From Vreelandella alkaliphila (GTDB lineage: Bacteria; Pseudomonadota; Gammaproteobacteria; Pseudomonadales; Halomonadaceae), in contig NZ_JABASV010000006.1 in NCBI RefSeq assembly GCF_016107625.1, positions 186,001 to 250,000 of the forward strand: a stretch of 64,000 bases of DNA, in the 5' to 3' direction. The position numbers and the translations under genes are program-made. The stretch's first letter is position 1. Each line of letters opens with the position of its first letter. Below are positions 48,301 to 58,009 of the stretch, piece by piece. Under the pieces are notes generated by a model, which ran no database searches, was not told the origin of the DNA, and worked only from the letters and a program-made list of their open reading frames with translations.

Positions 48301-51150
48301 ATGGACAGCATTCTGGTCAGGGGTGCACGCACCCACAACCTCAAGCAGATCGATGTGGAGCTGCCCCGCGACAAACTTATCGTCATTACCGGTCTTTCCG
48401 GCTCAGGTAAGTCGTCGCTGGCGTTCGATACGCTCTACGCTGAGGGGCAACGCCGCTATGTGGAGTCGCTTTCCACCTATGCGCGTCAGTTCCTTTCGAT
48501 GATGGAAAAGCCCGATGTGGATCACATCGAAGGGCTTTCGCCTGCGATCTCTATTGAGCAGAAATCCACGTCCCACAACCCCCGCTCTACCGTCGGCACG
48601 ATTACCGAGATTTACGATTACCTGCGCCTACTGTTCGCCCGGGCAGGCACACCACGTTGTCCAGAGCACGGCGAGGAACTGGAAGCACAAACCATTTCCC
48701 AAATGGTCGACCAAGTCATGAACCTGGCCGAAGGCACCAAATTGATGCTGCTTGCACCGGTGGTGAAAGGTCGTAAAGGGGAGCACCTGCAACTGCTGGC
48801 AGAACTACGGGCTCAAGGCTTCGTTCGGGTACAGATTGATGGTCAAGTGCTAGAACTTGACGATATTGCCCCGCTCGACAAGCGCAAGAAACACGATATC
48901 AGCGTGGTGGTTGACCGTTTTAAGGTGCGCGATGATATTGCCCAACGTCTAGCAGAATCGTTTGAAACCGCAATTAATCTCGCCGACGGCACGGCGATGA
49001 TCCACTTTATGGATGGTGATCAGGAAGACCTTGCCTTTTCAGCACGCTTTGCCTGCCCGGTGTGTGGCTATTCGCTTTCTGAGCTTGAGCCGCGAATGTT
49101 TTCGTTCAACAACCCGGCGGGAGCTTGCCCCACCTGTGATGGCTTAGGCGTTCAGCAATATTTTGACCCCGACAAGTTGATTAGCCACCCAGAACTATCG
49201 CTAGCAGAAGGCGTGATTAAAGGTTGGGATCGGCGCAACATTTATTACTTTACCCAACTGCAGGCGCTGGCTAAACATTATCAGTTTGAGCTTGAAACGC
49301 CATGGATTGAGCTGGCAAGCCATGAGCGTGAGATTATTTTAAATGGCAGTGGCAGCGAACAGATTCCCTTTGTATATGTGGGTGACCGTGGCCGCAAGGT
49401 AACGCGCGAGCACGCCTTTGAAGGCGTATTACCCAATATGCAGCGCCGCTATCGGGAAACCGAATCCAATATGGTGCGTGACGATCTGGCCAAGTATATC
49501 GCCGTGCAGCCCTGCGCCACTTGTGGCGGCTCGCGGCTGCGCAAAGAGTCACGCCATGTGTTTGTCGATGACCATAACATTGCCGATATTGTGCACTTAC
49601 CTATCGGTGAGGCATGGCGCTACTTTGCCGAGCTTTCCCTACCGGGCCGCAAAGGCGAGATTGCCGATAAGATCGTTAACGAAATTCATGCCCGGCTAGA
49701 GTTTTTGGTTAACGTAGGGCTCGACTACCTGAACCTGGAGCGCAGTGCTGACACGCTCTCGGGGGGCGAAGCACAGCGTATCCGTCTCGCCAGCCAAATT
49801 GGCGCGGGGCTGGTGGGCGTGATGTACATTCTGGACGAGCCCTCCATCGGCCTGCACCAGCGGGATAACGACCGTCTGTTGAAAACCCTGGAGCGCCTAC
49901 GCGACCTGGGCAACACCGTGATCGTGGTTGAGCACGACGAAGACGCCATTCGCGCTGCGGACCATGTACTCGACATCGGTCCTGGTGCAGGTGTCCATGG
50001 TGGCGAAATTGTCGCTCAGGGCACGCCTCAAGACGTGATGGACAACCCCAATTCGCTGACCGGCCAGTACTTGTCGGGAACGCGGGAAATCGCTGTGCCC
50101 CCCTACCGCATTCCCGGCAATCCGGAAAAGCAGTTGGTGGTGCGCGGCGCTACGGGCAATAACCTGCAAAACGTCACGCTCAGCCTGCCACTGGGGCTGT
50201 TTATTGCCGTCACGGGGGTTTCCGGCTCGGGCAAGTCGACGCTGATCAACGGCACCCTGATGCCGATCGCGGCCCGCGAGCTTAACCGCGCCACTACCTT
50301 GACCCCGGCTCCCTATGAGAAGGTAGAGGGGCTTGATCAGCTCGATAAAGTGATCGATATTGACCAGAGTCCTATCGGTCGTACGCCGCGCTCAAACCCA
50401 GCTACCTATACCGGTATTTTCACCCCGATTCGTGAGCTGTTTGCGGGCACTCAGGAAGCGCGTTCGCGAGGCTACAAGCCAGGCCGGTTCAGCTTTAACG
50501 TTAAAGGCGGCCGCTGCGAAGCGTGCCAGGGCGAAGGCATGATCAAGGTAGAGATGCACTTCCTGCCAGATATTTATGTGCCCTGCGATGTGTGTAAAGG
50601 CAAACGCTACAACCGCGAAACGTTGGATATCCACTATAAAGGCAAAACGATTCACGAAGTGCTGGCCATGACGGTAGAGGACGCCCTGGAGTTCTTCAGC
50701 CCAGTGCCTGCTATCGCTCGTCGTTTGCAAACCCTGTTGGATGTAGGCCTCTCCTATATCCGCCTAGGGCAAAGTGCCACAACCCTTTCTGGCGGTGAAG
50801 CGCAGCGTGTCAAACTGGCCCGCGAGCTAGCCAAGCGTGACACGGGGAAAACGCTTTATATATTGGATGAGCCCACCACTGGCCTGCATTTTGAGGATAT
50901 CCGCCAGCTACTCACGGTACTCCACCGCTTACGTGATCACGGCAATACCATTGTGGTGATCGAGCACAACCTGGATGTGATCAAAACGGCTGACTGGATT
51001 ATTGATCTTGGCCCAGAAGGTGGCTCCGGTGGTGGACAAATTATTGCCGAAGGAACACCAGAACAGATTGCCAAGCAGAGCGTTTCCCATACAGGGCATT
51101 TCCTGGCACCGTTGTTAAAACGTGGTAATCGTGCCAAAAAAACCGCCTAG
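48301..51150 (+). CDS. uvrA: Excinuclease ABC subunit A
   Basis: 949 residues (E. coli 940). DNA damage-recognition ATPase of nucleotide excision repair. Two ABC modules: Walker [10 protein letters not shown] near residue 31 and GVSGSGKST near 640; signatures [12 protein letters not shown] and [12 protein letters not shown]. Zinc sites CPVCGYS...CPTCDG and CEACQGEG...CDVCKG are intact. ATG 48301 was chosen on family N-terminus with GAGG before it; the longer open frame covers the promoter. With photolyase, the second light-damage repair gene in this window. Confidence 0.97.
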   Translation: MDSILVRGARTHNLKQIDVELPRDKLIVITGLSGSGKSSLAFDTLYAEGQRRYVESLSTYARQFLSMMEKPDVDHIEGLSPAISIEQKSTSHNPRSTVGTITEIYDYLRLLFARAGTPRCPEHGEELEAQTISQMVDQVMNLAEGTKLMLLAPVVKGRKGEHLQLLAELRAQGFVRVQIDGQVLELDDIAPLDKRKKHDISVVVDRFKVRDDIAQRLAESFETAINLADGTAMIHFMDGDQEDLAFSARFACPVCGYSLSELEPRMFSFNNPAGACPTCDGLGVQQYFDPDKLISHPELSLAEGVIKGWDRRNIYYFTQLQALAKHYQFELETPWIELASHEREIILNGSGSEQIPFVYVGDRGRKVTREHAFEGVLPNMQRRYRETESNMVRDDLAKYIAVQPCATCGGSRLRKESRHVFVDDHNIADIVHLPIGEAWRYFAELSLPGRKGEIADKIVNEIHARLEFLVNVGLDYLNLERSADTLSGGEAQRIRLASQIGAGLVGVMYILDEPSIGLHQRDNDRLLKTLERLRDLGNTVIVVEHDEDAIRAADHVLDIGPGAGVHGGEIVAQGTPQDVMDNPNSLTGQYLSGTREIAVPPYRIPGNPEKQLVVRGATGNNLQNVTLSLPLGLFIAVTGVSGSGKSTLINGTLMPIAARELNRATTLTPAPYEKVEGLDQLDKVIDIDQSPIGRTPRSNPATYTGIFTPIRELFAGTQEARSRGYKPGRFSFNVKGGRCEACQGEGMIKVEMHFLPDIYVPCDVCKGKRYNRETLDIHYKGKTIHEVLAMTVEDALEFFSPVPAIARRLQTLLDVGLSYIRLGQSATTLSGGEAQRVKLARELAKRDTGKTLYILDEPTTGLHFEDIRQLLTVLHRLRDHGNTIVVIEHNLDVIKTADWIIDLGPEGGSGGGQIIAEGTPEQIAKQSVSHTGHFLAPLLKRGNRAKKTA

Positions 51151-51156
51151 CGCCAC

Positions 51157-51184
51157 TTCCAGGGTGGGTAACTCCCCCCTGGAA
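51157..51184 (+). terminator. Possible uvrA 3' hairpin
   Basis: TTCCAGGG and CCCTGGAA pair across a loop that can extend the stem by three more pairs. No T tract follows, so termination here is uncertain. Confidence 0.35.
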
Positions 51185-51260
51185 AATGACAGCGATATGC
51201 CTGCCCCTCCCCAAGGACGACAAGAGAGCAGAAAAGACCAAGCAACATAGGACGGCCCTG

Positions 51261-51292
51261 TTTATATTGATTAACGTTTATATTGATCAACA
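51261..51292 (+). repeat. Tandem 16-base repeat upstream of Crp/Fnr gene
   Basis: TTTATATTGATTAACG (51261-51276) is followed immediately by TTTATATTGATCAACA (51277-51292), 14 of 16 bases identical. Each holds a TTGAT half-site like those of Crp/Fnr-type regulators, and TTGATCAA in the second is palindromic. It ends 45 bases before the regulator's start, a suitable place for an autoregulatory operator. Confidence 0.7.
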
Positions 51293-51337
51293 ACGCGGCC
51301 TGTTAATCGTTGCTAACCTTTTTAGGAGAAGGAAGCT

Positions 51338-52078
51338 GTGGATCAGGATAAAAGCTGCATTATTAGCCACTTCAGTCACTACTGCTCACTAACTGAAGCA
51401 GAAAAAGCGCTATTAATCGAGTTGGAAGAGAGTCCTACCGATATCAAAGCAGGGTCACTGCTGTGGGAAATTGACGCCCCCGCGAATGAGTTTTGCACCT
51501 TGCGCAGTGGCTGGGCTTACTCCTATCGACATTTAGAAAACGGCGATCGGCAAATTCTGGAAGTATTTTTGCCTGGCGATATTATCGGTTTGCGAGAGTT
51601 TGCGTTTTCCAGGCGGCTGGAAAACGTGCGCATGATTACTGACGGCGTGGTCTGCCATTTTCCCCATAAGCGCATGCTAGAGCTATTTCGTCAGTCACTA
51701 ACGCTGACCTCGGTGATGTTTGCCATTGGCAGTCGCCATCAGGCGCTACTAACGGAACGGCTGGTCAACTTAGCGCGGCGTAGTGCTAGGCAAAAAATGG
51801 CCCACTTCCTCCATGAAATGTACCTACGCTTACGCCAGACTAATCATGACATCAGCGAACAGTTCCGTTTGCCACTTTCTCAAGAACAGTTAGCCGACAT
51901 TCTAGGTTTGAGCCCGGTTCATGTGAGCCGAACCTTTAGCGCATTGAGTGAAGATGGCTTGGTGTTCCGTGACCGCCATAACGTCACTATTCCCGATTTA
52001 AAGGCGTTGGCTACCGAGGGGGAATTCGACGACTGTTATTTAACCGATAACGTCAGGCCGCTACTTGTTAGCGCCTGA
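51338..52078 (+). CDS. Crp/Fnr-family transcriptional regulator
   Basis: 246 residues. N-terminal cyclic-nucleotide-binding-like beta barrel (about 30-140, with DRQILEVFLPGDIIGLREF) and C-terminal helix-turn-helix (about 170-225, LSQEQLADILGLSPVHVSRT). The four-Cys iron-sulphur ligand set of FNR is not present (only Cys7 and Cys16 near the N-terminus), so it is not a classical oxygen sensor. Start is GTG 51338 with AGGAGAAGGA upstream. Effector unknown. The tandem repeat before it may be its own operator. Confidence 0.9.
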   Translation: MDQDKSCIISHFSHYCSLTEAEKALLIELEESPTDIKAGSLLWEIDAPANEFCTLRSGWAYSYRHLENGDRQILEVFLPGDIIGLREFAFSRRLENVRMITDGVVCHFPHKRMLELFRQSLTLTSVMFAIGSRHQALLTERLVNLARRSARQKMAHFLHEMYLRLRQTNHDISEQFRLPLSQEQLADILGLSPVHVSRTFSALSEDGLVFRDRHNVTIPDLKALATEGEFDDCYLTDNVRPLLVSA

Positions 52079-52140
52079 GCCCTAGCGCCTGAATCAACGG
52101 CAGATTATTCGTTTTTAAACTTTTCTATCCTTAAAATAAG

Positions 52141-52175
52141 CAACGCCGCGTGGCTCTCTAGACCACGCGGCGTTG
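52141..52175. terminator. Hairpin between Crp/Fnr gene and nrdJb
   Basis: A perfect 13-base-pair stem (CAACGCCGCGTGG / CCACGCGGCGTTG) with a 9-base loop between two convergent genes. T-rich but interrupted tracts follow on both strands. Likely a bidirectional terminator. Confidence 0.75.
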
Positions 52176-52205
52176 TTGGTTAGCGTTCTAGTGGGTTTGT
52201 CTGGC

Positions 52206-53000
52206 TTAGCCGCACTTAGACCAGCCGCAGCCTGCATAGCAGGTTGGGCAGCCATCCATCATAATAAGCTCACCGCGACACTCAGGACAGTTACCCACGG
52301 TTGCCGGGCCACTGCCTTCAGGCTTTTTTACGGCGTTTTCTTGCTCAGCGGCACCGCCAATCGGCTCCACAGCGCTAACCGCTGAGCTGGTCTCTGGCTC
52401 GTCGACCGGTGGTTGCCAAGCATGGCCATGCTGCATGCGGTGCGCATAACGCTCTACCAACATTTCTACCGGTACTTGGTTACCATCCTGGTCCAAGAAC
52501 CCGCGCCGATAAAGAATCTGCTGGATCGACCAGGCAATCGCCGCCACTTCGGAATCGTGGAACATTGGCTTGTTCCAACGGTTCATACCACAGCGCACTA
52601 ACCCTTTATCCCACGCCACTTTACGCAGGTCAGCCACTGCCTGGGTGACATATCCCCCGCGCGCAGCAAGGGAAAGGCTACGCATCGTCGCCGTAATCCA
52701 TTGGTGCTCGCTGGAAAGCTGTCCTGATGGGAAAAAGAACTCAACCGGGCGCTCAATGACCACACGTCGGCCACCCACCACCCCTTCCACGGGCATAAAA
52801 GAGACCAGCAGATAGACTTTTTTGCGACCTTCCGCCCCCACATAAGAGATCTTTTCGGATACCGCTTCTAGCGTTCCTTCTGGGCGCGAGGGAATCCTGA
52901 CCGTCAGCGGGTCTTCTTCCGGAAGTTCAGGGGCAGGCGCTGCCTGCTCCTGCTGCTTGATACGGTAACCAACGATTTTTGAGGTAATTTCTACAGCCAT
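52206..53000 (-). CDS. nrdJb: Class II ribonucleotide reductase small component NrdJb
   Basis: 264 residues. Corresponds to the C-terminal portion of class II reductases, split off as in Pseudomonas NrdJa/NrdJb. It ends with a Cys-rich tail (CPECRGELI then CPTCYAGCGWSKCG) of the kind that shuttles electrons to the active site. The central part has a DUF-like region (RSLSLAARGGYVTQAVADLR). ATG 53000 has GGAG six bases upstream. It follows nrdJa after 59 bases in the same operon. Confidence 0.88.
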   Translation of the reverse strand: MAVEITSKIVGYRIKQQEQAAPAPELPEEDPLTVRIPSRPEGTLEAVSEKISYVGAEGRKKVYLLVSFMPVEGVVGGRRVVIERPVEFFFPSGQLSSEHQWITATMRSLSLAARGGYVTQAVADLRKVAWDKGLVRCGMNRWNKPMFHDSEVAAIAWSIQQILYRRGFLDQDGNQVPVEMLVERYAHRMQHGHAWQPPVDEPETSSAVSAVEPIGGAAEQENAVKKPEGSGPATVGNCPECRGELIMMDGCPTCYAGCGWSKCG

Positions 53001-53059
53001 GGTGTTCTCCACTTAGCAAAGGGTGTCGGGCGATGTTCGTAGCAAGGCGTAGCCCGCCC

Positions 53060-55171
53060 TTACCATTTGCCGTAGGTGCCCTCTTTTAAGGCATCAAACA
53101 GGTTGGCGGCGTTATGCTCTTCACCGTCGTAGACCACCGTTTCATCGCCGGCCAGTTCTAAGGTCTCGCCATTTTCCAGCTCAAACACGTAGGTGGTGTT
53201 TTTTAAATCATCTTCACGTACCAGAACGCCCTGAAACGCTTCTGGGTTGAAGCGGAATGTAGTGCAGCCTTTAAGGCGGCTCTCATACGCCTGTAGGTAG
53301 AGATCCTGGAATTTCTCAAACGGGAACTCTGTCGGCACGTTAACCGTTTTAGAGATTGCCGAGTCGATCCACTGCTGAGCGGCCGCCTGCACGGCCACAT
53401 GCTGCTCAGGCGACACGGAGTCTGCGGTAATAAAGTAGTCGGGTAAATCGCTTTCCACCGCATCGGCGGCAATAAAGTGACGATAAGCGGCTAACTCGAA
53501 CGAGACAACTTCAACCTGCTCTTTGGTTTTCTTACCCGATTGAATGATATTGCGGAAATAACGGTGCGAGAATGAGGGTTCAATGCCGTTGGAGGCGTTA
53601 TTCCCCATCGACAGCGAAATCGTGCCAGTGGGCGCAATAGAGCTATGGTGGGTGAACCGTGCACCATGTTCCGCCAACTGTGTGACCAACTCAGGATCGA
53701 GCTCAGCCACTTTCGCCATATACTGGCTATAGCGGGCATGTAGAATACGTCCTGGTACTTTATCACCCACTTCATAACCATCGGCAGCGAGTTGGGGGCG
53801 CTCACGCATCATTTTCGGTGTAATCGTATGCTCTTGCTCAAGCACAGGCGCCATGCCTTTCTCTTTAGACAGCTCTAGCGCTTGCTTCCAGCCTTCCAGC
53901 GCGAGGTGGCGGCTAACTTCTTCGGTAAAGGCCAGCGACGCTTGAGAGCCATAGGGAATTTTAAGCATGGTCATCGTTGAACCAAGCCCCAAAAAGCCCA
54001 TGCCGTGGCGGCGCTTGGCTTCAATCTCACGCTGTTGCTGCGGCAGTGGCAAGCCAGCAATTTCCACTACGTTATCGAGCATGCGAGTGAAGATCGCTAC
54101 CACCTTGCGATAGCGTTCCCAATCAAAGCGTGGCTTGTCGCTAAACGGCTCAATCACAAACTTGGTCAAGTTGACCGATCCCAGCAGACAAGCACCTTCT
54201 GGCGGCAGCGGCTGCTCACCACACGGGTTGGTCGCCCGGATATCTTCGCAGAACCAGTTGTTGTTCATGCGATTGACTTGATCAATCAGAATAAACCCAG
54301 GTTCAGCGTAGTCATAGGTCGAGGACATAATGGTGTCCCACAGCTCGCGCGCTTTAATGACTTCAACGACACGGCAAGCCACGCGGCCTTCATCATCGAC
54401 CGTATAGCCTTCTTCAATGACGGGCCAGTCGCGATAAATCAAATCGCCCGCTTTTACATCGTCTTTTTCACCAGGGTGCAATGGAAACGCCAGCGGCCAG
54501 TCGGCGTTGTGCTTCACTGCTTCCATAAATTCGTCGGTAATCAACAGGCTCAGGTTGAACTGGCGCAGACGACCGGCTTCTCGCTTAGCTTGGATAAACT
54601 CACGAACATCAGGATGACCAACGTCGAAGGTGCCCATCTGAGCACCTCGGCGACCACCTGCGGATGCCACGGTGAAACACATCTTGTCGTAGATATCCAT
54701 AAACGCCAGCGGCCCGTTAGTGCCAGCACCAGCGCCAAACACAAACGCTCCCTTATGGCGCAGCGTCGAAAAGTCGTAGCCAATACCGGCGCCAGACTTC
54801 AACGTCATGCCAGCATCAACGACGGAGTCGAGAATATCGCGCATAGAATCACGAATAGTGCGCGAAACTGTGCAGTTAATCAGGCTGACCGCAGGTTTGT
54901 AGGCTTCAGCGCCCGCATTGGAAAGGATTCGTCCGGCAGGAATAGCGCCGTTTTCTAACGCCCAGCGGAATTTTGGCAGCCATTCGTTAGCATTGTCACC
55001 TTCAACCGCCGCTAACGCTCGTGCGACACGCTCGAAGGTAGCACCCACATCCTGGTCAACAGGTTGGCTATGGCGATCTTTTAACCGATATTTAGCATCC
55101 CAGATATCTTTTGAGGGAACCTGTAGTGGGACGTCATTCGAAGTCTTCATAGCCTTTGCTGCGGTGCTCAT
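53060..55171 (-). CDS. nrdJa: Adenosylcobalamin-dependent ribonucleotide reductase, catalytic component NrdJa
   Basis: 703 residues. Converts ribonucleotides to deoxyribonucleotides using B12, with or without oxygen. The active-site set is present: redox Cys in SLINCTVS, Asn-x-Cys-x-Glu in ATNPCGEQPLPPEG, the partner Cys in GACLLGSVNL, and PTGTISL. The C-terminal electron-shuttle tail is absent because it is on NrdJb. Start ATG 55171 with AAGGAG nine bases upstream; the longer frame includes that site and is rejected. Two NrdR-type boxes lie upstream. Confidence 0.93.
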   Translation of the reverse strand: MSTAAKAMKTSNDVPLQVPSKDIWDAKYRLKDRHSQPVDQDVGATFERVARALAAVEGDNANEWLPKFRWALENGAIPAGRILSNAGAEAYKPAVSLINCTVSRTIRDSMRDILDSVVDAGMTLKSGAGIGYDFSTLRHKGAFVFGAGAGTNGPLAFMDIYDKMCFTVASAGGRRGAQMGTFDVGHPDVREFIQAKREAGRLRQFNLSLLITDEFMEAVKHNADWPLAFPLHPGEKDDVKAGDLIYRDWPVIEEGYTVDDEGRVACRVVEVIKARELWDTIMSSTYDYAEPGFILIDQVNRMNNNWFCEDIRATNPCGEQPLPPEGACLLGSVNLTKFVIEPFSDKPRFDWERYRKVVAIFTRMLDNVVEIAGLPLPQQQREIEAKRRHGMGFLGLGSTMTMLKIPYGSQASLAFTEEVSRHLALEGWKQALELSKEKGMAPVLEQEHTITPKMMRERPQLAADGYEVGDKVPGRILHARYSQYMAKVAELDPELVTQLAEHGARFTHHSSIAPTGTISLSMGNNASNGIEPSFSHRYFRNIIQSGKKTKEQVEVVSFELAAYRHFIAADAVESDLPDYFITADSVSPEQHVAVQAAAQQWIDSAISKTVNVPTEFPFEKFQDLYLQAYESRLKGCTTFRFNPEAFQGVLVREDDLKNTTYVFELENGETLELAGDETVVYDGEEHNAANLFDALKEGTYGKW

Positions 55172-55260
55172 GTCGCGAAACTCCTTCACAACGGGGTGAA
55201 ATTAGCGCTCAAAACGGTGCGATTATACGTTCTGCGGTTATGAAGTATAGACTTGACTTT

Positions 55261-55307
55261 ACACTATATGCGGCATTTTTCTTGTTAAAGACTACTACAT
55301 ATAGAAA
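55261..55307 (-). promoter_or_regulatory. Paired NrdR-type boxes upstream of nrdJa
   Basis: Two sites resembling the 16-base NrdR consensus (ACACTATATATAGTGT): 55261-55276 beginning ACACTATAT (11 of 16) and 55292-55307 containing ACATATAG (10 of 16). They start 31 bases apart, three helical turns, the spacing usual for NrdR box pairs. They lie 90-136 bases before the nrdJa ATG. Possible -10 hexamers on the minus strand are TATACT (55249-55244) and TATAAT (55227-55222). Confidence 0.6.
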
Positions 55308-55379
55308 AATCAGCGCGTTACCTTTTGCTTATCGTCAACAAACGATAGGCTAATGTTTTTCTTGTGCGATGCCACCCTT

Positions 55380-55937
55380 ATGCCTACTTTAAAGCCTTTT
55401 GCGTTAGCGACCTTCAGCGCCATACTTTCCAGCACTGCGCTGCCTAGCATGGCAGCAACGTTCAATATTGATGCCGCGCAATCACACAATCATTGGCAGT
55501 CAATGGCGCTAACATTAGGCAGTGAGCAACACTTTCGTGCTGTGGAAACCCATAGCTATTCGGATGCCACCTTGAGTTTGAACGCGACTCAGGGTGTTTG
55601 CGACTTACCGTGGCTGGAAATGCGGGTCACGTTGGCTGAGCAACAAGGCGAAAGTCGCGCGGTTAACTTAGTGCCTACCAGGATCCGAGTGGATGACACA
55701 CCGATCATCGATACCATGGCCGAGTTTATTACCGAGCGAGGCGATGATGGGTTTTATGCGCACTTCTACCTGAGCGACCTGCAAACATTAATGGCGCAAA
55801 TGAGCCAGGGAGAACAGCTGTTTATCGGTTTCGATCAACAAGATAGTGAGCCTTGGTATATGACCTTTAGTCTTGATGGTGCTGATGACGCCATAGCGAG
55901 AATACAGCGCTTATGCGGCCGCGCCGACGACCAATGA
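55380..55937 (+). CDS. Small exported protein, unknown function
   Basis: 185 residues from ATG 55380, with a clear signal peptide (MPTLKPFALATFSAILSSTA, cleavage about SMA-A). The mature part has two Cys (in GVCDLPW and RLCGRADD) that may form a disulfide, and alternating beta-like segments. I do not recognise the family. ATG 55353 is an alternative start with AGG upstream, within a small hairpin. Single gene divergent from nrdJa and convergent with the phytochrome-like gene. Confidence 0.7.
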   Translation: MPTLKPFALATFSAILSSTALPSMAATFNIDAAQSHNHWQSMALTLGSEQHFRAVETHSYSDATLSLNATQGVCDLPWLEMRVTLAEQQGESRAVNLVPTRIRVDDTPIIDTMAEFITERGDDGFYAHFYLSDLQTLMAQMSQGEQLFIGFDQQDSEPWYMTFSLDGADDAIARIQRLCGRADDQ

Positions 55938-55946
55938 TGCCGCGTA

Positions 55947-57986
55947 TCACTGCACGCTTTTTTCGGCGATTTCAACGCGGTTACGCCCATTACGTTTAGC
56001 TCGGTACATCGCAGCATCGGCCCGGGCGATAATGGTTTTGCAGCTATCATCGGGCTGCCATACTGCGACACCAATGCTGACCGTTATCGCTTGGCCCAAG
56101 CCCTTCACCTGTAGCGTTGCCACTAAACCACGCAAGCGTTCAGCAAGCCCTTCAGCGGCCTCCATACTGGAGTGGGTCGCCAATACCACAAACTCTTCCC
56201 CTCCCCAGCGCCCCAAATGATCACAGCCCCGCAGTGAGCTTTCCACCATGCGTGCTAGCGAAATCAGCACATCATCGCCCACGCTATGGCCGAGGGTGTC
56301 ATTGATCTGTTTAAAATAGTCGACGTCAAATAACAACAGCGCGAAAGCCGCCCCATAGCGTTTTGCTGCTACCAGCTCTGCATCAATAGCCTGCTCGATG
56401 CGGTAGCGGTTCCACACCTGAGTAAGTGGGTCAAAATGTGCCAACTGTTCTAACCGTTGATTCGCTTCTGCCAGCGCTTTACGCTCGCGCTCCAGGTGCA
56501 TATTGAGCGTGCTGATCTCATAAGCCGAAATGGCCAGCGTCAAATCTTCCCCCAGATCAATCGCGGCTAGCCGCTCAACCCGTTGCCAGGCTTCGCTTTT
56601 TCCTGTGACCTCCTCGCACCACGCGTCAGAAGGCGACATCATCATAGGCGGTAGTGATGCAGAAGAGGGCTGCATCGCCCAGTAGAGCGTCTCCACTTGT
56701 TCAGGGCGAAAAAACATCAGCCAGCCGCGCTGAACAGGGTTAGTAGGCAGCGGCACGGCGAGCACACCACTCTGCTCTAACATGTCTAAAGAGGACGTTA
56801 GCGGCTCTTTGGCTGTCTCTTGGGTACACCATGGCCCACTATGGATATGGGCTTTTTCAATTCGTGTGACCAACTGGCTGATCGTTTCTGGCTTGGGCGT
56901 ATTGCCTGATTGATAGATACTGCCTTTCACCCATAACACAACGCCATTGGCACGAAAGAGCGACTTCCATGTCTCGGCATGCTCCGTAAACAGCTGATAA
57001 GGCCCCTGAGGCTTTAAGCGATTATTGCTTGAAAGCACCAGGCTATCTTGTACACGCTGCAAATAGCGCGCTTCTTGGCGAGCTCTCAGCAGTAACAGCC
57101 GCTGCGTAGCCATTTGCACCAAGGTACGTACCGCATCTCGTACGGGCGGCGCTACAGGGTAAGCCGCTGCCGAGTGGCAGAATAGCAGCCCCCAAAGGCC
57201 GGTATCTCCCTGCATCGCCACGCTTAGTGCACCGCGTACGCCAAGTCGTTGTAAGTACTGTTGCCGCTCAGGGGCCGGAGCGCGCAAGAAGCAATCACTT
57301 ACATCTACCGCCACACTCGTCGGCAGTAAGTGCTCACAGGGTGCTGCGACATCCTGGATCAGCCGCACCGGATGGCGCTCATAGGCGCGCCGTAGTGCGA
57401 TAGGGAAGTCCTTGGCGGGAAAGCGTTGCCCTAACAAGGCAGGTAAACGAACTACCGGCAACTCGGTATCGGGCTGAACGCGCCCCTTAGCTAACGACTC
57501 GGCCACGATTAACCCATGCCAATCACTATCGAAATGGCATACAGATACCCGGTCATGCCCGGTTAATTCTTGAACGGCTATCACCAGATAATCAAGCAGT
57601 TCTTCTTGATGTGTCGCTTCCGCTAAACGCATCAGGCGTTCGTTCACCGTGCCAAGTAGACGCTGCTTACCGAGGGTATGAAGGGGCTCTATCTCAACTA
57701 ACACATGCGCACCGGCACGGTAAGCATGTAACTGGAAACGGTTTGATCGAGCGGGACACTTAAAGGTGAGCGGCCCCGGCAAACGCTGCTGACCTTGTAG
57801 CTCGTAGCGTACGCGCTGGCTTAAGCGCTTGCCTAGAACGCTGGAGAGCGTTGGGAGACACCCCTCACGAAGGCTTATTCTCAGCAATTCAACAAAGTTG
57901 CTACTAAACGCCTGTATGCGCCGGCAGTCAGCATCGAGCACCAGTAATGCACCGAACGACTGTAGTAGCGAGTGATGCTTCAACAC
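55947..57986 (-). CDS. Phytochrome-like PAS-GAF-PHY protein with GGDEF output, bilin pocket degenerate
   Basis: 679 residues: PAS-like (1-105, SLLQSFGALLVLDADCRR), GAF (about 115-305, GHDRVSVCHFDSDWHG), PHY-like region (about 320-500), GGDEF (about 520-675) with intact RWGGEEF. In the GAF domain the usual PASDIP reads PAKDFP and the SPxHLxYL pocket segment reads APAPERQQYL, losing its His; the N-terminal chromophore Cys extension is absent. It probably makes cyclic di-GMP in response to something, but bilin binding is doubtful. GTG start with GAGG eight bases upstream, 23 bases after the motor gene. Confidence 0.85.
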   Translation of the reverse strand: MLKHHSLLQSFGALLVLDADCRRIQAFSSNFVELLRISLREGCLPTLSSVLGKRLSQRVRYELQGQQRLPGPLTFKCPARSNRFQLHAYRAGAHVLVEIEPLHTLGKQRLLGTVNERLMRLAEATHQEELLDYLVIAVQELTGHDRVSVCHFDSDWHGLIVAESLAKGRVQPDTELPVVRLPALLGQRFPAKDFPIALRRAYERHPVRLIQDVAAPCEHLLPTSVAVDVSDCFLRAPAPERQQYLQRLGVRGALSVAMQGDTGLWGLLFCHSAAAYPVAPPVRDAVRTLVQMATQRLLLLRARQEARYLQRVQDSLVLSSNNRLKPQGPYQLFTEHAETWKSLFRANGVVLWVKGSIYQSGNTPKPETISQLVTRIEKAHIHSGPWCTQETAKEPLTSSLDMLEQSGVLAVPLPTNPVQRGWLMFFRPEQVETLYWAMQPSSASLPPMMMSPSDAWCEEVTGKSEAWQRVERLAAIDLGEDLTLAISAYEISTLNMHLERERKALAEANQRLEQLAHFDPLTQVWNRYRIEQAIDAELVAAKRYGAAFALLLFDVDYFKQINDTLGHSVGDDVLISLARMVESSLRGCDHLGRWGGEEFVVLATHSSMEAAEGLAERLRGLVATLQVKGLGQAITVSIGVAVWQPDDSCKTIIARADAAMYRAKRNGRNRVEIAEKSVQ

Positions 57987-58009
57987 AGAGATGGCCTCAA
58001 GAAATCTCT

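Noticed and set aside
54005-54958. Long plus-strand open frame (317 codons) opposite nrdJa
   Set aside because: It lies wholly antisense to a conserved enzyme, has no ribosome-binding site, and its composition (His, Arg, Asn rich) is that of a mirrored gene.
55172-55352. Cobalamin riboswitch upstream of the B12-dependent reductase
   Set aside because: Looked for the conserved B12-box and long folded leader; the leader is too short and AT-rich and shows no such element.
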